DNA from: Levilinea sp.
GTDB taxonomy: Bacteria > Chloroflexota > Anaerolineae > Anaerolineales > Anaerolineaceae
Assembly: GCA_029975215.1 (NCBI GenBank)
Contig: JARKPO010000003.1
Span: 124,001-188,000 of the forward strand
Reading direction: 5' to 3'
Length of the DNA stretch: 64,000 nt
Shown: positions 1 to 7,829 of the stretch, piece after piece
How positions within the stretch are numbered: the first letter of the stretch is position 1
Layout of the letters: the number at the start of each line of letters is the position of its first letter
Position numbers and translations under genes: made by a program
The notes under the pieces: generated by a model
What the model was told of the DNA's origin: nothing
The model's input: only the letters and a program-made list of their open reading frames with translations
Databases searched by the model: none

Positions 1-2
1 CT

Positions 3-707
3 CTCTTTCTGGGTGTGGGCGCGGCCCTGGGGCTGTGGCGGGTGGCTCAGGCCGCCGACCCTGACCAGGCCCTGCGGCGCGTGGACGGGGCCCTCTGGGT
101 GCTCGTCGGGGCGCTGGCGGGGGCGCGTCTGGGGTTTGTGTTCAATCACAGCGCTTATTTTCAGGCCCACCCCGCAGAAATCGCCATGCTGCCTGCGGGC
201 GGGCTGAGCCTGCCGGGGGCCCTGCTGGCTGGGTTGGGGGCGGGCCTGTGCACGGCGCGGCGCAGCGGATGGGCGCTGCGGCCCTGGCTGGATGACCTGG
301 CGCGCCTGACCTTCCCTCTGGCGGCAGCGGCCCTGTTGGGGGCCTGGCTGAACGGGGTCGGGGCGGGGGCTGCGGCAGGGTGGGGGCTGCCCGCGCCGGA
401 TGAACTGGGGGTGACGGCCCGCCGCGTGCCCGCACAGCTGTTGGCGGCCCTGCTTTTGGGGCTGGTCACGGCGGCGGGTGAGCGCTGGGTGCGCCCGGGA
501 GCGCGGGCGGCCTGGACGGCGCTGGCATTGGGGCTCAGCTTGCTGCTGGCTGAAGTCCTGCGCGCGCAACCGGATTTGGGTTGGCTGGGTTTGACCCAGG
601 ACGCATGGGCGGCAGTGGTGTTGATCCTTACCGGTGGGCTGGGCACGTTGGTGCTGGCCCGCCGCAAATTGAATCCCTTTGAATGGGAAGGTGGCCCGCA
701 AACATGA
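3..707 (+). CDS. Lgt-like (prolipoprotein diacylglyceryl transferase family) membrane protein, 5' truncated by window edge
   Basis: Open frame runs to the left edge; GARLGFVFNHSAYFQAHPAEI...GGLSLPG resembles the Lgt core; multiple hydrophobic helices; stop overlaps next ATG (ATGA). Confidence 0.6.
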   Translation, partial: LFLGVGAALGLWRVAQAADPDQALRRVDGALWVLVGALAGARLGFVFNHSAYFQAHPAEIAMLPAGGLSLPGALLAGLGAGLCTARRSGWALRPWLDDLARLTFPLAAAALLGAWLNGVGAGAAAGWGLPAPDELGVTARRVPAQLLAALLLGLVTAAGERWVRPGARAAWTALALGLSLLLAEVLRAQPDLGWLGLTQDAWAAVVLILTGGLGTLVLARRKLNPFEWEGGPQT

Positions 708-1573
708 AGATGACTCTGGCATTGGCGCAAATTAACACCCGGCTTGGCGACGTGAACGCCAACCTGGAGAAACATCTGGCCTGGATTCAGGAAGCCCACG
801 CCAAAGGCGCGGATTTGCTGGTGTTTCCAGAACTGTCGCTGACCGGTTATGTCTTACAGGATCTGGTGCCGACCGTGTCGCACCGCCCCAACAGCGACGA
901 CCCCGTTTTCCGCCCCCTGCTGGAGGCCAGCCAAAAGCTGGATCTGGTGGTGGGCTTTGTGGAAGAAGACCGCCGCAACCGCTTTTACATCGCCGCGGTC
1001 TACCTTTCGCGCGGGCAGGTGGTGCATGTGCACCGCAAGGTGTACCTGCCCACTTACGGCCTGTTTGATGAAGGCCGCTTCTTCGCCTGGGGCGACGCGG
1101 TGCAGGCCTTTGACACCCGTTTTGGCCGCGTGGGCATGCTGATCTGCGAGGATTTTTGGCACGCCTCGCCGCCCTACCTGCTGTGGCTGGACGGCGCGGA
1201 TCTGTTCCTGTTCCTGTCGGCTTCCCCCAGCCGCGGCCTGGATTCCACCCCCCAGCTGCAAACCTCCCGCTGGGTGGACCACATCAATCAGGCTTATGCC
1301 AGCCTGTTCACCTCTTTTGTGGCTCACACCAACCGCGTGGGCTATGAGGACGGCTTGAACTTTTGGGGTGGGGCGGCGGTGTACGACCCCAACGGCGAAA
1401 CCCTGGCCCGCGGACCGTATTTTGACGAGGCGCTGACCCTGTGCGAGGTGGATTTGAACCAGCTCCACCGCACACGTGCGCGCCTGCCGCTGCTCCGCGA
1501 TGAACGCACGTCGCTGGTGCAGCGCGAAATGAACCGCATTCTCAACGACCGGGCGAACGCCTCAGGCCGCTAA
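704..1573 (+). CDS. Carbon-nitrogen hydrolase (nitrilase family), probable glutaminase component of NAD+ synthesis
   Basis: Nitrilase motifs FPELSLTGY, HRKVYLPTYGLFDE, LICEDFWH; immediately followed by nadE. Confidence 0.85.
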   Translation: MKMTLALAQINTRLGDVNANLEKHLAWIQEAHAKGADLLVFPELSLTGYVLQDLVPTVSHRPNSDDPVFRPLLEASQKLDLVVGFVEEDRRNRFYIAAVYLSRGQVVHVHRKVYLPTYGLFDEGRFFAWGDAVQAFDTRFGRVGMLICEDFWHASPPYLLWLDGADLFLFLSASPSRGLDSTPQLQTSRWVDHINQAYASLFTSFVAHTNRVGYEDGLNFWGGAAVYDPNGETLARGPYFDEALTLCEVDLNQLHRTRARLPLLRDERTSLVQREMNRILNDRANASGR

Positions 1574-1590
1574 ATCGATACGAGGACCCT

Positions 1591-2412
1591 ATGAACGAGC
1601 TGGAAATTAACACCGCTGTGGCCCGCCAGGTGCTGACCGGTTTTATCCGCAGTGAGATCACCCGCATGGGCTTTGAACGGGCTGTGATCGGCCTGTCGGG
1701 CGGCATTGATTCGGCCCTGTCCTGCTATCTGGCAGCGGAGGCCCTCGGCCCGCAAAACGTGCTGGCGGTGCGCATGCCGTACCGCAGCTCTTCGGCCGAT
1801 TCGCTGGAACATGCCCAATGGGTCATTGACGCGCTGGGGGTGCAGTCTTTGACGGTGGAGATCACCGAGATGGTGGAGCCGCTCTTCGCGCGCTTCGCGG
1901 ACATGAACGCCATGCGCAAGGGCAACATCATGGCCCGCCAGCGCATGATCGTGCTCTACGACCAGTCGGCGGCTTTTAACGGCCTGGTGGTGGGCACCGG
2001 CAACAAGACCGAAATCCTCCTGGGTTATTCCACCCTGTACGGGGATTCGGCCTGCGCCCTCAACCCCCTGGGGGATCTCTATAAGACCCAGGTGCGCCAG
2101 CTTTCGCGCGACATGGGCATCGCCGAGGGCATTGTGACCAAGCCGCCCTCGGCCGACCTGTGGGCGGGACAGACCGACGAGAATGAGTTGGGCTTCACCT
2201 ATGCCGATGTGGACCGCCTGCTGCTGCGGCTGGTGGATCAGCGCTTTACGCCCGAAGAGTGCATTGAGGCCGGTTTTGCGGCGGATTTTGTGCGCGCGGT
2301 GGTGCGCCGCATTCAGCGCAACCAGTTCAAGCGCGTGCTGCCGCCCATCGCCAAGCTCTCCCAGCGCACCATCGGCTATGATTTCCTGTACCTGCGCGAT
2401 TGGGGCACCTGA
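1591..2412 (+). CDS. nadE: NAD+ synthase (synthetase domain only)
   Basis: SGGIDSAL P-loop, GTGNKTEILLGYSTLYGDSACALNPLGDLYKTQVRQL, KPPSADLWAGQTDE. Confidence 0.93.
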   Translation: MNELEINTAVARQVLTGFIRSEITRMGFERAVIGLSGGIDSALSCYLAAEALGPQNVLAVRMPYRSSSADSLEHAQWVIDALGVQSLTVEITEMVEPLFARFADMNAMRKGNIMARQRMIVLYDQSAAFNGLVVGTGNKTEILLGYSTLYGDSACALNPLGDLYKTQVRQLSRDMGIAEGIVTKPPSADLWAGQTDENELGFTYADVDRLLLRLVDQRFTPEECIEAGFAADFVRAVVRRIQRNQFKRVLPPIAKLSQRTIGYDFLYLRDWGT

Positions 2413-2450
2413 GCCGCGGGTCAGCTTTCAAATTTGTAACCTGCCCAGCG

Positions 2451-2482
2451 TACCCTGGATTGTTTCCAACCCAGGGTATAAT
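2451..2482 (+). promoter_or_regulatory. Inverted repeat TACCCTGG-N12-CCAGGGTA running into TATAAT, candidate promoter/operator of the MFS gene
   Basis: Direct reading; TATAAT at 2477-2482 upstream of CDS at 2534. Confidence 0.4.
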
Positions 2483-2533
2483 TTTCCAGCTCCGGGTTTT
2501 GCCCCCATTTGACACACCCAAAAAGAGGTTCTT

Positions 2534-3778
2534 TTGCTGCGTCTCCCGCCCGCCTTACGTTACCGCCCCTTCACTCTGCTTTGGGCAGGCCTTTTGGTGT
2601 CGGTGGCTGGGTCTCAAATGCAGACCGCCGCGCTCCTCTGGCATCTGCGCGACCTGAGCGACCAGCCCATCGTGGTCAGCGGCATTGGCCTGGCGCGCTT
2701 TCTGCCCATTTTGCTGCTGGCCCCGTTTGGGGGCGTTCTGGCCGACACGCGCAACCGCCGCCAGATATTGTTCATCACCCAGACGACGATGATGGCCACG
2801 GCGGCGGCTTTGGGCGTGCTGACCGTTACCGGGCAGATTCAAATCTGGCATATTTACCTGCTGACCGGCCTGCAGGCCACCGCCCTGGCCTTTGATTTGC
2901 CCGCGCGCCAATCGCTGGTGCCCAATCTGGTGCCGCGTGAGGTGCTGCCCAGCGCCTACGGGATGCAGTCCATCGCCTCGAACACGGGGGCTATCGCCGG
3001 GCCGGCTTTGAGCGGGCTGGTGATTGGCTATCTGGGGCAGGAATACGCTTATTGGATCAACGCGGTTTCGTTTTTGGCGGTGCTGATGGCGCTGCTGCTG
3101 ATGGGAACCATCCCCCAGCAGAAGAGTGTGGTGGTGGAAGGGCTGCGCGGCAGCCTGAGCTCCATCCGCGAAGGGGTGCAGTTCATCCTCGGCCATCCCA
3201 TCATCCTGTCCAGTATGATCCTGGATTTCATCGCCACCTTTTTCTCCTCCGCCAACACGCTGCTGCCCTTTGTGGCCCGCGACGTGCTGGGCGTGAACGA
3301 AGTGGCCTACGGTTGGCTGGTGGCGGCTCAGTCCATCGGCGCGGTGATGGTGGGGCTGGTCTTCTCGCAGCGCACGCGGGTGCAGCGGCAGGGGCAGCTT
3401 TTGCTGGTGGCGGTGGCGGCCTTTGGCCTGGCCACGGTCACCTTTGGTCTGGCGCGCACCTATTGGGGCGCCTTGCTGGCCCTGGTGTTGGTGGGGGCGG
3501 GTGATTCGATTTCCACCATCTTGCGCAACACCATCCGCCAGCTGCAAACCCCCGATTATATCCGCGGGCGCATGGTGGGCATCAATCAGGTCTTCTTCCA
3601 GGGCGGCCCGCAGCTGGGTGAAATTGAGGCAGGGCTGGCGGCGCAGGCCTTTGGCACGCCCTTTGCGATCGTCAGCGGCGGGCTGGCCTGCATGGTGGGG
3701 GTGGGGCTGGTGGCGCTGCGCTGGCCGCAGCTGCCGCGCTATAACGGGGAAGAGGCCCAGCCCGCCCACGCGGACTGA
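2534..3778 (+). CDS. MFS transporter (EntS/MFS_3-like)
   Basis: 12-TM-like hydrophobic pattern; LLWHLRDLSDQPIVVSGIGLARFLPILLLAPFGGVLADTRNRR. Confidence 0.85.
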   Translation: MLRLPPALRYRPFTLLWAGLLVSVAGSQMQTAALLWHLRDLSDQPIVVSGIGLARFLPILLLAPFGGVLADTRNRRQILFITQTTMMATAAALGVLTVTGQIQIWHIYLLTGLQATALAFDLPARQSLVPNLVPREVLPSAYGMQSIASNTGAIAGPALSGLVIGYLGQEYAYWINAVSFLAVLMALLLMGTIPQQKSVVVEGLRGSLSSIREGVQFILGHPIILSSMILDFIATFFSSANTLLPFVARDVLGVNEVAYGWLVAAQSIGAVMVGLVFSQRTRVQRQGQLLLVAVAAFGLATVTFGLARTYWGALLALVLVGAGDSISTILRNTIRQLQTPDYIRGRMVGINQVFFQGGPQLGEIEAGLAAQAFGTPFAIVSGGLACMVGVGLVALRWPQLPRYNGEEAQPAHAD

Positions 3779-3801
3779 GCTTTGCAAAAGGAAAGGCTTA
3801 T

Positions 3802-3832
3802 CCCCCTGTGCTGTGCTGGCGCAGGGGGTTTT
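3802..3832 (+). terminator. Intrinsic terminator after MFS gene
   Basis: CCCCCTGTGC...GCGCAGGGGG followed by TTTTCTTT. Confidence 0.75.
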
Positions 3833-3936
3833 CTTTGCAAATATGCCCTCTGCCCGCCGCCGTGAGCTTTGCCGTCACGGCGGCGGCTGCAATGACGGCC
3901 CAACGACCGCCCTCCTAAACTTATGTATTTACATTT

Positions 3937-3962
3937 GATACAAAAAATGTTATATTTGTATC
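3937..3962 (+). promoter_or_regulatory. Dyad GATACAAA-N10-TTTGTATC abutting the TetR start codon, candidate autoregulatory operator
   Basis: Perfect 8-bp inverted repeat; second small dyad ATGTA-TT-TACAT at 3923-3934. Confidence 0.55.
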
Positions 3963-4538
3963 ATGCTCAGCAGCTCCCCCACCCGCGACCGCATCCTGAA
4001 GGCTGCGCTGCACACCTATTTGCAGCACGGGCTGAAACGCACCACCGCCGAAGATGTGGCCTCCGCCGCCGGGCTGACCCGCGTCACCGTTTACCGTTAC
4101 TTTCCTGGGCGCGCCCAGCTGCTCCGCGCGGCTTTTTGGCGCTACGTGGAAATTTTGGAAGCCGCCCTGGAGAACTTGCCCCCGAAAGCCTCCCCGGATG
4201 ACGTGCTGGAGCAGATCGCGGCGGCCTTCGCGGCCCTGCCCCACGAGCATTTCCCCGCCCGCCTGCACGAGCTTCAGCGCCTGGAGCCGGAGCTGTTTGC
4301 CGAGTTTAACGCTGCTCGCCGCGCCGCAATCAACGCTTTGTTTGACCGCCTGCTGGAGCAGGCCCGCCAGCAGGGGCGGCTGCGGCCGGGGCTGCGCCCG
4401 GCGGTGCTGCGCGCCTATTTTCAATCGGCTGTGGTGGATGTGCTGCTGCATCCGGCGTTGGAAGACGACGCCGTTTCCGCGGCGGAGCTGTTTGCCGCGG
4501 TGAAAGAGATTTTCTTACACGGGATTCTCCAGGAGTAG
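3963..4538 (+). CDS. TetR/AcrR family transcriptional regulator
   Basis: N-terminal HTH: RDRILKAALHTYLQHGLKRTTAEDVASAAGLTRVTVYRYFPGRAQLLRAAF. Confidence 0.9.
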   Translation: MLSSSPTRDRILKAALHTYLQHGLKRTTAEDVASAAGLTRVTVYRYFPGRAQLLRAAFWRYVEILEAALENLPPKASPDDVLEQIAAAFAALPHEHFPARLHELQRLEPELFAEFNAARRAAINALFDRLLEQARQQGRLRPGLRPAVLRAYFQSAVVDVLLHPALEDDAVSAAELFAAVKEIFLHGILQE

Positions 4539-4542
4539 AACC

Positions 4543-4995
4543 ATGCAAAACCGGACGTTCCACCCCCTACCGGCTTTTTTCAACACCTTGCGGCTGTTCC
4601 TGAGCGGACGGGTACATTTTCCCCGCCAGCGGCTGGGGCAGGAAATCAGCCTGGACGGCGAGCGCTGGGTGATCTTTCGCCAGGTGATCGTGGACCCGCC
4701 GGCGGGGGCACCGCGCACGCCAGGGGCTGTCTTTCGACCGCGCTTTCACATCGCCAATCTGTCGGTGCAGGCCAACCAGCTGTTTTCCTGGCTGCCGATG
4801 CTGTTCATCCTCGGCCTGCCGGGCTTTCGCTCCAAGCTGTGGCTGGTAAACCCGCTGACCGGCGATTTTTCGGGTTATTACGAATGGGAGAGTGTGGAGC
4901 AGGCCGAGCGCTACGCCCAGTCCTTCGCCATGCGCTTCATGACCGGGCGTTCGCTGCCAGGCTCGGTGTATTACCAGATCATCCCCCAGGTGTAG
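4543..4995 (+). CDS. Hypothetical protein, cotranscribed with TetR
   Basis: ORF starting 4 nt after TetR stop; no family recognised with certainty. Confidence 0.65.
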   Translation: MQNRTFHPLPAFFNTLRLFLSGRVHFPRQRLGQEISLDGERWVIFRQVIVDPPAGAPRTPGAVFRPRFHIANLSVQANQLFSWLPMLFILGLPGFRSKLWLVNPLTGDFSGYYEWESVEQAERYAQSFAMRFMTGRSLPGSVYYQIIPQV

Positions 4996-5008
4996 GGGCG
5001 GGGGAGGT

Positions 5009-5674
5009 TTATGGGGCGGGGAAGACCCCCGCCAGTTCCGTCTGTGCCAGGATGTGCCCCTCTGCGGCTTGCAGCAGGTCGGCTTTGCTGGTTTTGTCGC
5101 TCAGGGTCAAACGGGTGTCCAGCGCGTACAGGCGGAACACGTAGCGGTGCGATTGGCCCGCGGGCGGGCAAGGGCCGTCGTAACCCACCTGACGAAAGCT
5201 GTTCAAACCCTGTTGGCTGCCGTCTGGCAGCTGGGCATCGCGGCCCAGGCCTTCGGGCAGGCCTTGCGCCTCGGGCGGCAGGTTGAAGATTACCCAATGA
5301 TCCCAAACAAATCCCGCCACGGGCATCGCGTCGGGGTCGTCCATTACCAGGGCCAGGCTGAGCGTTCCGGCGGGCGGCGCGCCCCAGGTCAGCGCGGGGG
5401 AGCGGTCCGCGCCCAGGCAGCTGTGATCTTTGGGGATGACGCCTTCGGGCGCAAAGGCCGGGCTGGTGAGCAGCCATTCGGCCGCCGCGGGGATGGGAGC
5501 GGTGGGCGCGCTGGTGGGCAGGTTGGTGGGTGCGACTGTTGGGCTGGGTTGGCGGGTGGGGGCAGCGGCGGTGGGGGCAGCGGTAGGAACGGGCGCGGGT
5601 GCGGCGCAGCCGCTGGCCAACAGGCAGAGACTCAGGCCCAAACCCAAAAGTAAGCGGTTTGTGCAGGGATTCAT
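5009..5674 (-). CDS. YbhB/YbcL family (PEBP-like) lipoprotein
   Basis: Lipobox LLASGCAA; PEBP motifs DDPDAMPVAGFVWDHWVIFNLPP and GYDGPCPPAGQSHRYVFRLYALD. Confidence 0.88.
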   Translation of the reverse strand: MNPCTNRLLLGLGLSLCLLASGCAAPAPVPTAAPTAAAPTRQPSPTVAPTNLPTSAPTAPIPAAAEWLLTSPAFAPEGVIPKDHSCLGADRSPALTWGAPPAGTLSLALVMDDPDAMPVAGFVWDHWVIFNLPPEAQGLPEGLGRDAQLPDGSQQGLNSFRQVGYDGPCPPAGQSHRYVFRLYALDTRLTLSDKTSKADLLQAAEGHILAQTELAGVFPAP

Positions 5675-5711
5675 CTTCACCTCCATTGAAAACGGGCGGG
5701 GGCAGCGGGGG

Positions 5712-7616
5712 TCAGGCGGCCTGCACTTCTTCGCTCAGCCGCGACCATTCTTCCATGTGCTTTTCCAGATGGTGCTGAATCTGGGCGTATTCCCGCGACA
5801 GCTCGTGAATGCGGCCTGCGTCGCCGCTGGGAATCTCCAACTGGCGGGCGATTTCGGTCAGGCGCTGTTCCAGGGCGGCAATTTCCCCTTCCAGGCGTTC
5901 CAGCTGCTGCTGACGGCGTTTCAGCTCCATTTTGCTCAGCCCGCTATCTGCGGGGCGCGGGGCGCTGGCGGACTGAGAGACCGCCGGCGCGGCCGCGGCG
6001 GCGCTTTCCGATTGGCGTGCGGCGCGGTATTCGCTGTAGCTGCCGGAGAAGACCCGCAGGCTGCGCTCTTCGGGCATCACTTCCCAAATCTGCGTGGCCA
6101 GGCCGTCAATCAAATAGCGGTCGTGCGACACCAGCAGGATGGTCCCCGGAAAACTGGAGAGGATGGATTGCAGCACTTCCTGGGCGGCCAGATCAAGATG
6201 GTTGGTAGGCTCGTCCAGCAGCAGCAGATTGGAGCCGCTGAGGGACAGAATGGCCAGCGCCAACCGGCCGCGCTCGCCGCCGGAGAGAGTACCTATGGTC
6301 TTGAAAACGTCGTCGCCGGTGAACAGGAACTTGGCCAGGTAATCGCGAATCTCTGCGGGCAACATGCCGGGGCAGGCCAGCTCAATTTCCTGCATGAGAG
6401 TCAAATCCGGGTGCAGGCCTTCGTGCGCTTGGGCAAAATAGCCAATTTTCAGGCTGGAGCCCAACACTGCTTCGCCGGACAGAGGTGGGATCTGCCCTAG
6501 CACGGTTTTGAGGAAAGTGGTTTTGCCTGCGCCGTTGGGACCGATGATGGCGGCGCATTCGCCGCGCTGCAAAATCAGATCAGGAACCTGGAAGAGGGGT
6601 TTGCCCTCGTCGGCGTAGCCCACGCTGAGCGCATAGGTGCGCAGCACCAGATCGCCCGAACGACCGGCGGGGGACAGGCGCAGATGCATGCTGCGGGTCT
6701 GGAAGCGCGGCATGGATTTGACTTCTTTTAACATGCGCTCCAGGCGTTTACGGCGGCCCTGGGCCTGACGCGTGTTCTGCCCGGCGATGTTGCGGCGGAT
6801 GTATTCTTCCTCTTTTTCAATGAAAGCCTGCTGCGATTCATACTCATCCAGGCGGCGCTGGTAACGCTCTTCGCGTTGGAGCAGATAGGCGCTGTAATTC
6901 CCGCGAAACACCTCCAGGGCGGGGGTCATTTCCCAGATGGTGGTGGCCACCTGATCGAGGAAATAGCGGTCGTGCGACACAATCACCACGGCTCCGTCCC
7001 AGTCTTTAAAGAAGCTTTCCAGCCATTCGATGGCGCTGATATCCAGGTGATTGGTGGGTTCATCCAGCAGCAGCAGATCAGGCCCGTCCAGCAGCAGCCG
7101 CGCCAGGAAAGCCCGCGTGCGCTGACCGCCGGAAAGCTGGGTGAGCGGGCGGCGGTAGTCATTTTCGCTGAAGCCCAGGCCGGTGAGGGTCTGGCGGATG
7201 CGGGTTTCGTAGGTGTAGCCGCCCTGCTGGTCAAAGACGGCCTGCAGCTTGCCGTAGGCCTCTAAGGCGGCCTCGGCGCTGCGTTCGTCGCCCATCTGGG
7301 CTTCCAGCCGGGTCAGCTCGGCCTGCATCTCCAGCAGGGGGGCAAAGGCGCCCAGGCATTCGTCCCATAGGGTCAAATTGGAGTCCAGACGGGCTTCCTG
7401 GGGCAGGTAGCCGAAACGCAGCCCGCGGGCAAAATGCACGCTGCCCGCCGAGGGTTCATCTTCTCCCACCAAAATACGCAGCAGCGTGGTTTTTCCGACC
7501 CCATTCGGCCCCACCAGGCCGATGCGGGCGCGGTGAGGGACGGTGAAAGACACGTCGCTGAAAATATCTTCGGCGCCGAAGGATTTAGCCAGGCCGTGGG
7601 CAGAAAGAATGGGCAT
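5712..7616 (-). CDS. ABC-F family ATP-binding protein with C-terminal coiled coil
   Basis: Two Walker A (GPNGVGKTT, GPNGAGKTT), LSGGQ/LSGGE signatures, ABC-F linker; start placed at MPILSAHGLAKSFG. Confidence 0.92.
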   Translation of the reverse strand: MPILSAHGLAKSFGAEDIFSDVSFTVPHRARIGLVGPNGVGKTTLLRILVGEDEPSAGSVHFARGLRFGYLPQEARLDSNLTLWDECLGAFAPLLEMQAELTRLEAQMGDERSAEAALEAYGKLQAVFDQQGGYTYETRIRQTLTGLGFSENDYRRPLTQLSGGQRTRAFLARLLLDGPDLLLLDEPTNHLDISAIEWLESFFKDWDGAVVIVSHDRYFLDQVATTIWEMTPALEVFRGNYSAYLLQREERYQRRLDEYESQQAFIEKEEEYIRRNIAGQNTRQAQGRRKRLERMLKEVKSMPRFQTRSMHLRLSPAGRSGDLVLRTYALSVGYADEGKPLFQVPDLILQRGECAAIIGPNGAGKTTFLKTVLGQIPPLSGEAVLGSSLKIGYFAQAHEGLHPDLTLMQEIELACPGMLPAEIRDYLAKFLFTGDDVFKTIGTLSGGERGRLALAILSLSGSNLLLLDEPTNHLDLAAQEVLQSILSSFPGTILLVSHDRYLIDGLATQIWEVMPEERSLRVFSGSYSEYRAARQSESAAAAAPAVSQSASAPRPADSGLSKMELKRRQQQLERLEGEIAALEQRLTEIARQLEIPSGDAGRIHELSREYAQIQHHLEKHMEEWSRLSEEVQAA

Positions 7617-7829
7617 ATGCGCTGCGATTCTCCAGGTGATCTTGCAGGCAAAAGTATACCATGCCGCTTCGCGGCTGTCGCCCGCCGGGTGGGTTTCAAT
7701 TCCTTCCCCCACGTGGCCAGGAATAACCTGGCCATTTGGGTAGTTTTTCACAAGAAGGCTTACAAACCTCTGACATCCCGCTTGCCTTTGCTATGCCCTT
7801 AAATCAACCTGTGGTAAACTGACTTCGTA

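Noticed and set aside
2555-3787. 410-aa minus-strand ORF opposite the MFS gene
   Set aside because: Shadow ORF in GC-rich DNA; low-complexity His/Gln/Arg/Gly composition
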